A DNA stretch of 44,769 bases from Lichenibacterium minor (lineage in GTDB: Bacteria; Pseudomonadota; Alphaproteobacteria; Rhizobiales; Beijerinckiaceae): contig NZ_QYBB01000036.1 in assembly GCF_004137685.1 (NCBI RefSeq), positions 1 through 44,769 of the forward strand. The letters run 5' to 3'. Below the pieces are notes generated by a model, which saw only the letters and a program-made list of their open reading frames with translations, made no database searches and had not been told where the DNA came from. Positions 25,726 through 34,322 of this stretch are shown one piece after another. The stretch's first letter is position 1. Each line of letters begins with the position of its first letter. Position numbers and translations under genes: made by a program.

Positions 25726-27054
25726 TCACACGCCCGCGATGGGGCGCGGGTTGGAGCCGTCGCTGAACCGCGACAGGCGGAAATCGCGCGGGTCGACGAC
25801 GGGCGCGGCGCCCGTGGCGAGGTCGGCGGCGAGGCGCCCGGCGGCGGGGCCGATGCCGAAGCCGTGGCCCGAGAAGCCCGTCGCCACGACGAGGCCCGGC
25901 AGGGCGTCGACGGTGGAGATCACCGGCACGGCGTCGGGCGTGACGTCGATCATGCCCGCCCATTCCTGCACGACCTCCGCGCCGGCGAAGACGGGGAACA
26001 GCTCGGACAGGTTCTTCAGGGCACGGCGGTTCAACGCGCGGTCGGGCTCGGGGTCGAGCACGCGGCACCGCTCGTAGGGCGACACCTGGTCCAGCGGGAC
26101 CGGGCGCGCTTCCGTCCATTCCTGCCGGAAACGGCCGTCCACGCGCAGCTTCAGCCCGCGCCAGTCGTCCTTGAAGGCCGGCAGGAAGTCGCCGAAGAAG
26201 CGGAAGCTGTCCGGCACCAGCGGCACCACGTTGACGTTCCCGTCGGCGATGGAATAGCCGCCGTCCGCCCGCTTGCGGTAGGCCCCCTTCGAGCACCAGA
26301 AGGCCGCCTCGGGGCCGCCCTCGATCGGCGCCGTGCGCAGGCAGCTCGACCTGACCTTGAGCTGCTTCAGCGTGATGCCGAGGTCGGCGAGGAAGCGGCG
26401 CGACCAGGCGCCGCCCGCCAGCACCACGGCGTTGCAGCGGATGCGCCCGCGCTCCGTCACCACCGCGCTCACGCGTCCGCCCGCCCGGTCGAGACCGCGC
26501 ACCGCGCAACCGGTGAGGATGGCGGCGCCGGCGCGCTGGGCCGCGGTGGCGATGGCGGGGGCGGCCTTCTGCGGCTCGGCCCGGCCGTCGGTCGCGCAGT
26601 ACATCGCGGCCTTCCAGCGCTTCGAGCCGCCCGGCACGTGGCGGTCGAGCTCGGCGCCGGAGATCATGCGGGCGTCGATCTGGTAGGGGCGCGCGTGTTC
26701 GAGCCAGGTCTCGTATTTTTCGACGTCGTCGTCGTCGTCGCAGCCCCAGGCGATGCCGGTGGTGAGGAAGCCCGTGTCCCCGTCCACGGTCTCGTCCATG
26801 CGCTCCCACATGCGCAGGCTTTCGACGATGAGCGGGATCTCGCGCGGGTCGCGCCGGCCCTTGCGGACCCAGCCCCAGTTGCGGCTCGACTGTTCTCCCG
26901 CCACGTGCCCCTTCTCGCAGAGCGCCACCGACACGCCGCGCTTCGCCAGGGCCAGCGCGGTGCTGACGCCGATGATGCCGCCGCCGACGACCACGACCTC
27001 GACGGCCTCGGGCAGCACGGTGTCGGCGCGGACGGGTTCGACGGGCGGTCCCAT
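25726..27054 (-). CDS. FAD-dependent oxidoreductase of the DAO family (paralogue 1)
   Basis: A 442-residue glycine oxidase/D-amino-acid-dehydrogenase-fold enzyme. The dinucleotide motif VVVVGGGIIGVSTALALAKRG lies at about residues 20-40, GEQSSRNWGW near 53-62, and the C-terminal FAD contact is GFSGHGFGIGPAAGRLAADL. It probably oxidises a C-N bond of an amino acid or amine and passes electrons to oxygen or the quinone pool. An odd run of five Asp (WGCDDDDDVEK) follows GFLTTGIA. A close paralogue of identical length is at 32857-34185 next to a different transporter. Here it lies inside the operon with dppABCDF, so it probably acts on the imported compound. Confidence 0.88.
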   Translation of the reverse strand: MGPPVEPVRADTVLPEAVEVVVVGGGIIGVSTALALAKRGVSVALCEKGHVAGEQSSRNWGWVRKGRRDPREIPLIVESLRMWERMDETVDGDTGFLTTGIAWGCDDDDDVEKYETWLEHARPYQIDARMISGAELDRHVPGGSKRWKAAMYCATDGRAEPQKAAPAIATAAQRAGAAILTGCAVRGLDRAGGRVSAVVTERGRIRCNAVVLAGGAWSRRFLADLGITLKQLKVRSSCLRTAPIEGGPEAAFWCSKGAYRKRADGGYSIADGNVNVVPLVPDSFRFFGDFLPAFKDDWRGLKLRVDGRFRQEWTEARPVPLDQVSPYERCRVLDPEPDRALNRRALKNLSELFPVFAGAEVVQEWAGMIDVTPDAVPVISTVDALPGLVVATGFSGHGFGIGPAAGRLAADLATGAAPVVDPRDFRLSRFSDGSNPRPIAGV

Positions 27055-27088
27055 GGTCAGTCCTGCTTTCGGTCGGGGAAGGGGCGGC

Positions 27089-27784
27089 TCACAGCCGCGG
27101 CTCCAGGTTCCAGTTGATCGGCACTTCGGCGATCGCGGCCGTGTTGGGCAGGTCGAGCACGAAGGCCACGGTGCGGCCGACGTCCTCGGGCTGCGTCAGG
27201 TCGGCGGGGTCGCGCCCGAGCGTGAGGGGGGCCGCCATGTCGGTGGCGACGAAGCCGGGGCAGACCGCAGTGGCGCGGATGCCGTGCTCCCACCCGGCCT
27301 GACGGATGGCGTGGGTGAGGCCGAGCGCGGCGAACTTGCTCGTCGCGTAGGATCCCGACCCCGCCGACGCCACCCGCAGCCCGGACAGCGACGCCACGAT
27401 GCACACCCGCCCGCGGCCGCCCCGCTTCAGGGCCTCCCAGGCGGCCTTCACCAGGCGGCGCGGCGCCCTGACGTTGACCTCGAGGAGGTCGTCGAATTCG
27501 TCGTCCCCGGCCTCGATCACGGTCTTCGGGATCATGATGCCGGCATTGGCCACCACGGCGTCGATGCGGCCGAAGCGCCCGAGCGTGGCTTCGACCCAGG
27601 GCCCCGCGGCGCCGGCGTCCCGCGCGTCGTAGCGATGGAGGATGGCGTCCGATCCGGCCGGCGCCGCCGCGCCGTCCGGGTCGCGCACGCCCAGGCTGAG
27701 CCGCCATCCGTCGCGGGCCAGGGCCTCGGCGACCGCGCGCCCGATGCCGCGGTTGGCGCCCGACACGAGCGCGACGCGGCTCAC
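27089..27784 (-). CDS. SDR family NAD(P)-dependent oxidoreductase
   Basis: A 231-residue short-chain dehydrogenase with SGANRGIG (cofactor loop), NAGIMIP, catalytic Ser in IVASLSG, and Tyr-Lys in SYATSKFA. VCPGFVATDM is the usual nucleotide-binding continuation. I place the start at GTG 27784 (SRVALVSGANRGIG follows); the in-frame ATG at 27823 would add 13 Pro/Gly-rich residues and overlap the MarR gene by 11 bases, which is possible by translational coupling. It is second gene of the MarR-to-dppF operon, 34 bases before the FAD oxidoreductase, and might reduce or oxidise a product of that enzyme. Confidence 0.83.
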   Translation of the reverse strand: MSRVALVSGANRGIGRAVAEALARDGWRLSLGVRDPDGAAAPAGSDAILHRYDARDAGAAGPWVEATLGRFGRIDAVVANAGIMIPKTVIEAGDDEFDDLLEVNVRAPRRLVKAAWEALKRGGRGRVCIVASLSGLRVASAGSGSYATSKFAALGLTHAIRQAGWEHGIRATAVCPGFVATDMAAPLTLGRDPADLTQPEDVGRTVAFVLDLPNTAAIAEVPINWNLEPRL

Positions 27785-27812
27785 GGCGCCACCGCGCGGG
27801 GGGAGCGGGCCA

Positions 27813-28355
27813 TCAGCCGGCATCCGGCACGCCGTCGAGGTGCCGACCGTAAACCTTGCGCAGGAGCCCGAGGAGTTGCGCCCGCTCGCCCCCGTCCAGC
27901 ACGGAAAAGAAGTCCCGGTCCTGCGTCAGCGCCACGTCGCGCACGCGCGCCCGGAGCGCTTCGCCCTTCGGCAGGAGGTAGAGCTCCCGCGCGCGGCGTT
28001 CCGCGGGCGACACACGCTGCTCGACGAGTTCCGCCCCGCCCATCGCGTCCAGCAGCTTGCCCATGGCGGAGCGGTCCTTGCGGATGACATGGGCCAGGAC
28101 CGACGGCCGGATCCCCGGATTGGCGCCGACCAGCAGCAACGTCGCGATCTTGCCCGTCCCGCCCGCGAGCAGGAGCCGCTCCATCCTGGCGTCCAGGTCC
28201 TGGCTGACCAGGATGTTGACGGTGCGGACGTAGAAGCTCAACAGCGTGCCGAAGATGTCGAAGTCGATGTCGAGGGTGTCCGCCGTCTTCGGCACCTTGC
28301 GGCTTCGCCGCGCGGCCGAAGGCACGGCATCCGCCTTTTCCGTCATCGCGCCCAT
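27813..28355 (-). CDS. MarR-family transcriptional regulator
   Basis: A 180-residue winged-helix protein. The recognition region reads GIRPSVLAHVIRKDRSAMGKLLDAM, with the wing VSPAERRARELYLLPKGEAL. The N-terminal dimerisation helix starts DIDFDIFGTLLSFYVRTVNILV. A basic, disordered-looking leader of about 30 residues precedes it. ATG 28355 follows GAGGA; a second ATG (28346) is three codons on. It is the first gene of the leftward run through SDR, FAD oxidase and dppABCDF and so probably regulates that operon. I see no strong palindrome in its upstream region. Confidence 0.83.
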   Translation of the reverse strand: MGAMTEKADAVPSAARRSRKVPKTADTLDIDFDIFGTLLSFYVRTVNILVSQDLDARMERLLLAGGTGKIATLLLVGANPGIRPSVLAHVIRKDRSAMGKLLDAMGGAELVEQRVSPAERRARELYLLPKGEALRARVRDVALTQDRDFFSVLDGGERAQLLGLLRKVYGRHLDGVPDAG

Positions 28356-28735
28356 CGCGGTTCGATCCTCGCAAGATCCGGAACTCCCGTCTCGGGACAA
28401 CATGAACGCAGCAACGCGACGTCGATCGGCCGGCCGCAGGAACTCGAGGCCCAGCGGCGGACCGGCATCACCGGCACGGCGACAGCTTATCCACGCGCCT
28501 TCATCGCGGATGAACGCCCACACCGCGGATGGAACTCTCCGCGATGCTTGCGATGGGCCGAGGTTTCGACCTGTATCCTGCTCGTCCTGGCACGATGATG
28601 GTAGGTGTCCACTATCTTCCGCGTCAAGCCGCGATGGCGATGCACGCTGCGGAAAGAATCCTCACGGCGGACCGTCGCGCCGCCCACGATCCGGGCATGT
28701 CGGGGTCCGGACCCCGCGGTCCGCCCGACCCCGCT
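28356..28735. other. 380-bp intergenic region with a 14-bp palindrome
   Basis: The region carries the promoter of the MarR/dpp operon at its left side and the 3' flank of the amino-acid permease at its right. GGGGTCCGGACCCC (28702-28715) is a perfect 14-bp palindrome 21 bases beyond the permease stop. It could end transcription of the amino-acid transporter operon, but there is no T-run. Short frames present here lack ribosome binding sites and family motifs, so I see no gene. Confidence 0.4.
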
Positions 28736-29416
28736 TCAGGCCCGCCGCTGCCTCAACCGGCTGCGGATCAGGGATCGCTCGAGCCAGCGCACGGCCATCG
28801 ACAGCGGAAAGGCCATGATGAAATACATGACGCCGGTGACGAGGTAGATCTGCATGGGCATGTAATATTCGCTCGTCAGGTCGTCGGCCCGCATCATCAG
28901 CTCCGGAGCGGCGATGAGGGACGCGACCGACGTGTCCTTCAGCAGCGAGACGAGGCTGTTGCCCATCGGCGGCAGGATCACGCGCAGGGCCTGGGGCAGC
29001 ACGATGTGGCGCAGGGCTTCGGCCCGCGTCATGCCGACCGCCGAGGCCGCCTCCGCCTGGCCCAGATCCACGGCCGCGATGCCGCCGCGGTAGATTTCGG
29101 ACATGGAGGCGGCGTAGTGGAGGCCGAGCGCCACGACCGCCGCCCCGAAGCTCGGCAGGACGATGCCGAAGGCCGGCAGCCCGAAATAGATGAGGAAAAG
29201 CTGCGTCAGCGTCGGGGTGCCCCTGACGAACTCGATGTAGACCCGGCAGCAGCGCGCGAGCCAGCGCCGGCGCGACATCTCGCCGAGCGCGACGAACAGG
29301 CCGGCGACGACCGACAGGGCATAGGCCAGGGCCGTCATCTCGAGCGTCTGCGCCGCCGCGACGAGAAGCTCCGGCAGCCATTCGCGGACGAGGTCGAGCG
29401 TCGCATCCGAGATCAT
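28736..29416 (-). CDS. Polar amino-acid ABC transporter permease (HisM/GlnP-like), subunit 2
   Basis: A 226-residue inner-membrane permease of the His/Glu/Gln/Arg/opine type. The N-terminal TLEMTALAYALSVVAGLF helix, the EFVRGTPTLTQLFLIYFGLP stretch and the EAA loop (ASAVGMTRAEALRHIVLPQALRVILPP) are diagnostic. ATG 29416 overlaps the stop of the partner permease (ATGA). It forms a heterodimeric channel with the 29413-30084 product and ends the operon. Confidence 0.92.
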   Translation of the reverse strand: MISDATLDLVREWLPELLVAAAQTLEMTALAYALSVVAGLFVALGEMSRRRWLARCCRVYIEFVRGTPTLTQLFLIYFGLPAFGIVLPSFGAAVVALGLHYAASMSEIYRGGIAAVDLGQAEAASAVGMTRAEALRHIVLPQALRVILPPMGNSLVSLLKDTSVASLIAAPELMMRADDLTSEYYMPMQIYLVTGVMYFIMAFPLSMAVRWLERSLIRSRLRQRRA

Positions 29417-30084
29417 GCGCGTTTCCCCCGGGCGACATGGCGCTCCAGCGCCCGGCTGGCGGAGGACAGCGGCAAGCTCATCGCGAGGTAGACGATCGCC
29501 ACGCAGACGTAGATCTGGGTGGACAGGTAGGTCTGCCGGACCAGCATCCCGGCGTTGAAGGACAGTTCCGGCGCCGCCACCGCGGAAGCGAGCGACGATT
29601 CCTTGAGGAGGCCGATGGCGAAATTGGCGAGGGCCGGCAGGACGACCCGCACGGCCTGCGGCATGACGATGATGCGCAGCGCCATGAGCCTGGTCATGCC
29701 GATCGCCAGGGCCGCCTCGCTTTGCCCGCGGTTCACCGCCTCGATCCCGGCGCGGAACACCTCGGTCAGGTAGGCGCCGCCGTTGAGGCCGAAGCCCACC
29801 ACCGCGGCCGGGACCGGCGGCAGCCGGATCCCGACGGAGGCCAGGCCGAAGTAGATGATGAAGAGCTGCGTCAGCACCGGGACGGAGCGGAACACCTCGA
29901 CGTAGACGTGGGCCACGGCGCGGAGCGCGCGCGAACGGGACGTCTTGAACGTGCCGAACAGGAGGCCGAGCAGGACCGAAACCGCGAAGCCTCCCACCGT
30001 CACCACCACCGTCGTCACGGCGCCGGTCAGGAGGAGCTGGACGATCTCCGGGAAGCGGTCGACGAACCTGTGCCAGCCGCCCAT
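29413..30084 (-). CDS. Polar amino-acid ABC transporter permease (HisQ/GlnP-like), subunit 1
   Basis: A 223-residue permease with the same family features: EVFRSVPVLTQLFIIYFGLA, and the EAA loop LAIGMTRLMALRIIVMPQAVRVVLP, plus five predicted helices. The ATG at 30084 overlaps the ATP-binding subunit's stop (TGATG). It resembles its neighbour along the whole length, suggesting an old tandem duplication, as usual in this transporter family. Confidence 0.92.
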   Translation of the reverse strand: MGGWHRFVDRFPEIVQLLLTGAVTTVVVTVGGFAVSVLLGLLFGTFKTSRSRALRAVAHVYVEVFRSVPVLTQLFIIYFGLASVGIRLPPVPAAVVGFGLNGGAYLTEVFRAGIEAVNRGQSEAALAIGMTRLMALRIIVMPQAVRVVLPALANFAIGLLKESSLASAVAAPELSFNAGMLVRQTYLSTQIYVCVAIVYLAMSLPLSSASRALERHVARGKRA

Positions 30085-30908
30085 CAGTGCGCCCGCCGCT
30101 TGCCCAGCACCGCGCTCAGGAAGGCGCGCGTGCGGGGGTGCTCGGGGGCGTGGAAGAGCCGGCCCGGGGGCGCTTCCTCGACCACCACGCCCCCGTCCAT
30201 GAAGATCACGCGGTCGGACACGTCTTCGGCGAACTGCATCTCGTGCGTGACGATCAGCATCGTCATCCCTTCGGCGGCCAGGTCCGCCATGACGCCGAGG
30301 ACTTCGCCGACGAGTTCCGGGTCGAGCGCCGAGGTGGCCTCGTCGAACAGCATCAGCTTGGGCCGCATGGCGAGCGCGCGGGCGATGGCGACGCGCTGCT
30401 GCTGCCCGCCCGACAGCTGTTCGGGGTAGCTGTGGGCCTTGCTGGCGAGCCCGACCTTGTCGAGCAGGGCCAGCGCGCGGGCCTCGGCCTCGGCGGCCGG
30501 CACCTTGCCGACCTTGACGGGGCCGATCGTGACGTTGCGCAGCACGCTGAGGTGGGGGAACAGGTTGAAGCGCTGGAACACCATGCCGATGCCGGCGCGC
30601 TGGCGGGCCAGCGCGCGGTCGTCGAGGTCGACGACGCGGTCGCCCACGCGCTTCTGCCCCAGCAGGTCGCCGTCGATCACGATGTGGCCGCGCGTCGGCC
30701 GCTCGATGAAGTTCACGCAGCGCAGCATGGTGGTCTTGCCCGAGCCGGACGGGCCGATGATCGACACCTTCTCGCCGGGACGGACGTCGAGGTCGATGCC
30801 CCTCAGCACGTCGAGCGCCCCGTATGACTTGTGCAGCCCCGAGATCCTGACGAGGGGCTGTCCCGCCCGGGGCGGCTCCGCCGTGGCCGGCGTCGTGGGA
30901 CTGGTCAT
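30084..30908 (-). CDS. Polar amino-acid ABC transporter ATP-binding protein
   Basis: A 274-residue ATPase of the GlnQ/HisP group. Walker A GPSGSGKTT (about 52-60), Q-loop MVFQRFNLFPHLSVLRNV, signature LSGGQQQRVAIARAL, Walker B LMLFDEATSALDPELVGEVL and switch His in VTHEM are all intact. VFQ-FNLFPH is the usual mark of amino-acid importers. The start is ATG 30908; the substrate-binding gene ends 59 bases upstream and both permeases follow with overlaps. Confidence 0.94.
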   Translation of the reverse strand: MTSPTTPATAEPPRAGQPLVRISGLHKSYGALDVLRGIDLDVRPGEKVSIIGPSGSGKTTMLRCVNFIERPTRGHIVIDGDLLGQKRVGDRVVDLDDRALARQRAGIGMVFQRFNLFPHLSVLRNVTIGPVKVGKVPAAEAEARALALLDKVGLASKAHSYPEQLSGGQQQRVAIARALAMRPKLMLFDEATSALDPELVGEVLGVMADLAAEGMTMLIVTHEMQFAEDVSDRVIFMDGGVVVEEAPPGRLFHAPEHPRTRAFLSAVLGKRRAH

Positions 30909-30967
30909 GGCGAACGGGCTCCGGGGGTGGCCGTCCGGACGCGGCGACGCCCCCGGACACAGGCGGC

Positions 30968-31927
30968 TCAAGCGAAGAACGAGGAATAGTCCTTGGGCTG
31001 GTGGGCGGCGGGCCCGAGGATGGCGCCGGCGGCACTCCGGTCGACGCCGATGCGCGGATCCGTCGGGGCGGGCACCATGTAGTCGGGGTTCGACAGGCCG
31101 TAGCGGGCGAGGCAGGCCGCGTTGGTCTTCGACGCCCACAGCCACTTCACGCCGGCATCGACGGCGTCGAAGAGGTCGGTGTTCTCCATGTTCATGCCCA
31201 TCACGGCCCGTCCCTTGCCGCTCAGGGCCGGGTATTGGGTGTTGGGCGTGATCGGGACCTGCTTCAGCTCGGCATCGGGGTTCTGCAGCAGCACGTAGGC
31301 GATGGTGGTCCCGTCGAGCACCGCATAGTCGATCCGGCCGGCCTCGAGGTCGCGAAGGCAGGCGTCGTCGTTGTCGTAGAGCTTCAGGTCGATGTTCGGG
31401 ACCTTCTTCAGGTCGGGGACATAATCGTAGCCGTTGCCGGTCCCCACGCGGTGCCCCGCGAGGTCGGAGACGTCGATGTAGGCGCCCGCCGACCTGCCCT
31501 TCTTCATCGTGATGTAGTTGCTGTCGTAATAGATGGCGTCCGTCAGCAGAAGCGCGTTGGCCCGCGCCTTGGACCAGCCCATGTCGCCGCACATGATGTC
31601 GGCGCGGCCGGTCTTCACGGCCTCGATCGTCGCCGACCACGCCATCAGGGCGGGCTTCACGCCGAGGCCGAGGCGCTTGGCGATGGCCGCCACCATGTCG
31701 GCGTCCGTGCCCATGGGGGCACCGTCCTTCATGCCCGTGCCCGGCATGGCGCCGCTCATCGCTATGGTGATGAAGCCGTCCTCCACGGTCTTCGGCCTGG
31801 CCGGCGCCGCCGCGAAAGCCCAGGGCGCGAAGGCGGTGGGCCCGGTCAGCGCGCCGAGACCGAGGGTCGCCGCCCGCCCGACCAAGCTCCTGCGGGTCAG
31901 TCCCGCCCCGTCCACACCAGTCCTCAT
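30968..31927 (-). CDS. Periplasmic amino-acid-type substrate-binding protein (SBP family 3), Tat-exported
   Basis: A 319-residue binding protein. A twin-arginine signal (TRRSLVGRAATLGLGALTG, residues 11-29) is followed by AAAPA near the cleavage site. The mature domain has MGTDADMVAAIAKRLG, WSATIEAVKTGRADIMCG and GTGNGYDYVPDL, typical of SBP_bac_3 proteins. ATG 31927 follows GGGAGA, so I prefer it over GTG 31942. The ligand is probably a polar amino acid, opine or related amine. It is the first gene of the transporter operon and divergent from an XRE-cupin regulator. Confidence 0.9.
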   Translation of the reverse strand: MRTGVDGAGLTRRSLVGRAATLGLGALTGPTAFAPWAFAAAPARPKTVEDGFITIAMSGAMPGTGMKDGAPMGTDADMVAAIAKRLGLGVKPALMAWSATIEAVKTGRADIMCGDMGWSKARANALLLTDAIYYDSNYITMKKGRSAGAYIDVSDLAGHRVGTGNGYDYVPDLKKVPNIDLKLYDNDDACLRDLEAGRIDYAVLDGTTIAYVLLQNPDAELKQVPITPNTQYPALSGKGRAVMGMNMENTDLFDAVDAGVKWLWASKTNAACLARYGLSNPDYMVPAPTDPRIGVDRSAAGAILGPAAHQPKDYSSFFA

Positions 31928-31985
31928 CGCCGTCTCCCGCACCGCGTCAGTTGCAATCGCAGCCTACACGGAACCCGACCCCTTG

Positions 31986-31995
31986 CAATATATTG
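31986..31995. promoter_or_regulatory. Palindrome CAATATATTG in the divergent SBP / XRE-cupin promoter region
   Basis: CAATATATTG is a perfect 10-bp palindrome in an unusually AT-rich spot of the 274-bp region between the divergent genes. Its right end overlaps TTGCAA read on the minus strand's opposite side of the site, a candidate -35 element for the binding-protein gene (TAGGCT lies 16 bases on). This is the expected location for an operator of the adjacent XRE-cupin regulator. Motif evidence only. Confidence 0.4.
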
Positions 31996-32201
31996 AAATG
32001 CTGAAATTGACGGCTGCGGTTTCGGCCGGCTGCACAGCGCTTCGACGCGGCGGCCGCATCCTGCCTCAACGGGAAGCAAACACACCCTTGGCTTCGGCAA
32101 TACCCAGCGTTCCGAGGTCGGGCGGCATCGACCGGGGCCGCGACCGGCTTGCCCCGACGGGCTCATCACGATAATGAATTTCTTCAATGAAAGGCTCTGG
32201 A

Positions 32202-32819
32202 ATGCTCGACGCCACGCAACCCGTCCCCCCCGGCTCCCCGGACGCCGGCTCCGTCGACGTCGGAGCGCGGCTGAAGCGGTTCCGGACCGAGCGCAAGCTG
32301 ACGATCACCCAGCTGGCGGACCGGTCGGGCGTGTCGTCGGGCATGATCAGCCAGATCGAACGCGGCACCACCAACCCGTCGATCAAGATCCTGCAGCGCC
32401 TGCGCTCGGCGCTCGGCGTCAACCTGTGGGACGTGCTGGACGAGAACGCGAGCGCGGAGCCCAGGCCCTCCCCGTCCTCGGCCCACGTGTTGCGCCGCGC
32501 GAACCGGCCCAGGATCGTGGTGGGCGAAAGCCGGCTCGTGAAGGAGCTGCTGTCCCCGCGCAAGGACCGCAACCTCCGCTTCATGATCATCACCCTGCCG
32601 GCCGGGGGGGTCAGCGAGGACGTGATCGTCGGTGAAGGGGAGAAGGGCGGCCTCGTGACGGACGGCCGCGTCCGGCTGACCGTCGGCCAGGAGGTGTCCG
32701 ACCTCGACGAGGGCGACAGCTTCCAGTTCCCCAGCAGCCTGCCCCACGCCTTGTCGAACCCCCACGCCGAGCCCGCCAAGGTCGTGTGGATCATGAGCGT
32801 CCTCGACAGCCACATCTGA
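32202..32819 (+). CDS. XRE-family regulator with C-terminal cupin (PuuR-like)
   Basis: A 205-residue protein. The N-terminal helix-turn-helix (about residues 20-75: LTITQLADRSGVSSGMISQIERG and PSIKILQRLRSALG) is joined to a C-terminal cupin domain (about 110-200) containing LPAGGVSEDVIVGEGEKGG and LDEGDSFQFPSSLPHAL, which usually binds a small ligand. PuuR, controlling putrescine use in E. coli, has this architecture. ATG 32202 has GAAAGG upstream; ATG 32187 would add five residues without a good site. It is followed after 37 bases by a FAD oxidoreductase gene and is divergent from the amino-acid transporter, so it probably controls both. Confidence 0.87.
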   Translation: MLDATQPVPPGSPDAGSVDVGARLKRFRTERKLTITQLADRSGVSSGMISQIERGTTNPSIKILQRLRSALGVNLWDVLDENASAEPRPSPSSAHVLRRANRPRIVVGESRLVKELLSPRKDRNLRFMIITLPAGGVSEDVIVGEGEKGGLVTDGRVRLTVGQEVSDLDEGDSFQFPSSLPHALSNPHAEPAKVVWIMSVLDSHI

Positions 32820-32856
32820 TCCCGCGGCAGTCCGCGTCCCCGCCCAGGAGGAACCC

Positions 32857-34185
32857 ATGTCGCCACCCGTCCAGCCGGTCGCCGACGTCGACGCCCTGCC
32901 CCAGGCCGTCGATGTCGTGGTCGTCGGTGCCGGCATCGCCGGCGTCGCCGCCGCCTACGAGCTCGCCCGCAAGGGACACCGGGTGGCGGTGATCGAGAAG
33001 GGCGTCGTGTCGGGCGAGCAGTCGAGCCGCAACTGGGGCTGGTGCCGCCAGCAGAACCGGGACCTGCGCGAACTGCCGCTTTCCATGTGGGGCCTGCGCC
33101 GCTGGGAAGAACTGGCCGCCGAAACCGGGCGCGACCTGGGCTTCCGCCGCACCGGCCTCGTCTACGTTACCGACAAGCCGGGCGACCTCGCCGAATGGGA
33201 ACGGTGGGGCGAGACCGCGCGGCCGTTCCAGATGCAGACCCGGATGCTGACGGCCGCCGAGGCCGAGGCCCTGACGCCCGGCAGCCGCGGCGGCTGGCTC
33301 GGTGGCCTCCAGTCCCCGACGGACGGCCGGGCGGAGCCGAGCCTCGCCGTGCCGGGGCTGGCCGAAGCCGCGCGGGCGCTGGGCGCCACCATCCACCAGA
33401 ACTGCGCGGTGCGCGGCTTCCACATGGAAGCCGGGCGCCTCAAGGGCGTGGTGACGGAGCGGGGGCTCGTGCGGGCCGACGCCGTTCTGCTCGCCGGGGG
33501 TGTCTGGACGGGGCTCATGATGCGGCGGCACGGCCTGCGTTTCGTCCAGGCCAGCGTGCGCTCGACCTCCTTCGCCACCGTCCCGGCCCCCGCCGTGACC
33601 GAGGGCGGCCTGGCCCTGCCGGGCGTGACCCTGCGGCGCCGGCTCGACGGGGGCTTCACGGTCGGCATGAGCGGGCGCGGCTTGATGGAGGTGTCCCTCC
33701 AGGGGCTGCGCTACGCGGGGCCCTTCTGGCAAACGTTCAAGAAGCGCCGGGCCGGCCTCGCCATCACGGTCGGCAGGTCCTTCGTCGACGGGCCGGAGGG
33801 CCTCGCACGCTGGTCGATGGATGCGCAAACCCCCTTCGAGCGGAACCGCACGCTCGATCCCCCGCCGGAGCGCAGGCTCATCGAGGCCGGCCTCGCCAGC
33901 ATGGGCGCCGCTTATCCGACGCTGAAGGGCATCGCCGTGGCGCGGAGCTGGGGCGGCCAGGTCGACATGACGCCCGACGCCATCCCGGTGATCTCCCCCG
34001 TCGAGCCCGTGCCCGGCCTGTTCGTGTCGGCGGGCTTCAGCGGCCACGGCTTCGGCATCGGCCCCGCTGCCGGGCGGCTCGCGGCCGACCTCGTGGCCGG
34101 CGACGCGCCGATCGTCGATCCCCACCCCTACCGCTACAGCCGCATGACGGACGGCACGGACCTCGGCGCGCCGGGCATGATCTGA
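32857..34185 (+). CDS. FAD-dependent oxidoreductase of the DAO family (paralogue 2)
   Basis: A 442-residue enzyme, the same length as the one at 25726-27054. Shared segments include GEQSSRNWGW, DGRAEP, CAVRG, VVTERG and the C-terminal GFSGHGFGIGPAAGRLAADL. The dinucleotide site is DVVVVGAGIAGVAAAYELARKG (about 19-40). CCCAGGAGGAACCC before ATG 32857 is a strong ribosome binding site. It probably oxidises an amino acid or secondary amine brought in by the divergent polar amino-acid transporter. The five-Asp run of the paralogue is absent. Confidence 0.88.
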   Translation: MSPPVQPVADVDALPQAVDVVVVGAGIAGVAAAYELARKGHRVAVIEKGVVSGEQSSRNWGWCRQQNRDLRELPLSMWGLRRWEELAAETGRDLGFRRTGLVYVTDKPGDLAEWERWGETARPFQMQTRMLTAAEAEALTPGSRGGWLGGLQSPTDGRAEPSLAVPGLAEAARALGATIHQNCAVRGFHMEAGRLKGVVTERGLVRADAVLLAGGVWTGLMMRRHGLRFVQASVRSTSFATVPAPAVTEGGLALPGVTLRRRLDGGFTVGMSGRGLMEVSLQGLRYAGPFWQTFKKRRAGLAITVGRSFVDGPEGLARWSMDAQTPFERNRTLDPPPERRLIEAGLASMGAAYPTLKGIAVARSWGGQVDMTPDAIPVISPVEPVPGLFVSAGFSGHGFGIGPAAGRLAADLVAGDAPIVDPHPYRYSRMTDGTDLGAPGMI

Positions 34186-34322
34186 CGCCGGCGGCGCCAC
34201 AACCCCCGAAGGGCCCCGTCGCGCGCCCCGATGGGGCGGGACCGGCCGCCGTTGCACCGCCCGCGGCCGCGGCATAATCTGCCGCCGCGCGGGCCGGTCC
34301 GGCCGGAGCGCCGAGAGGTTCG

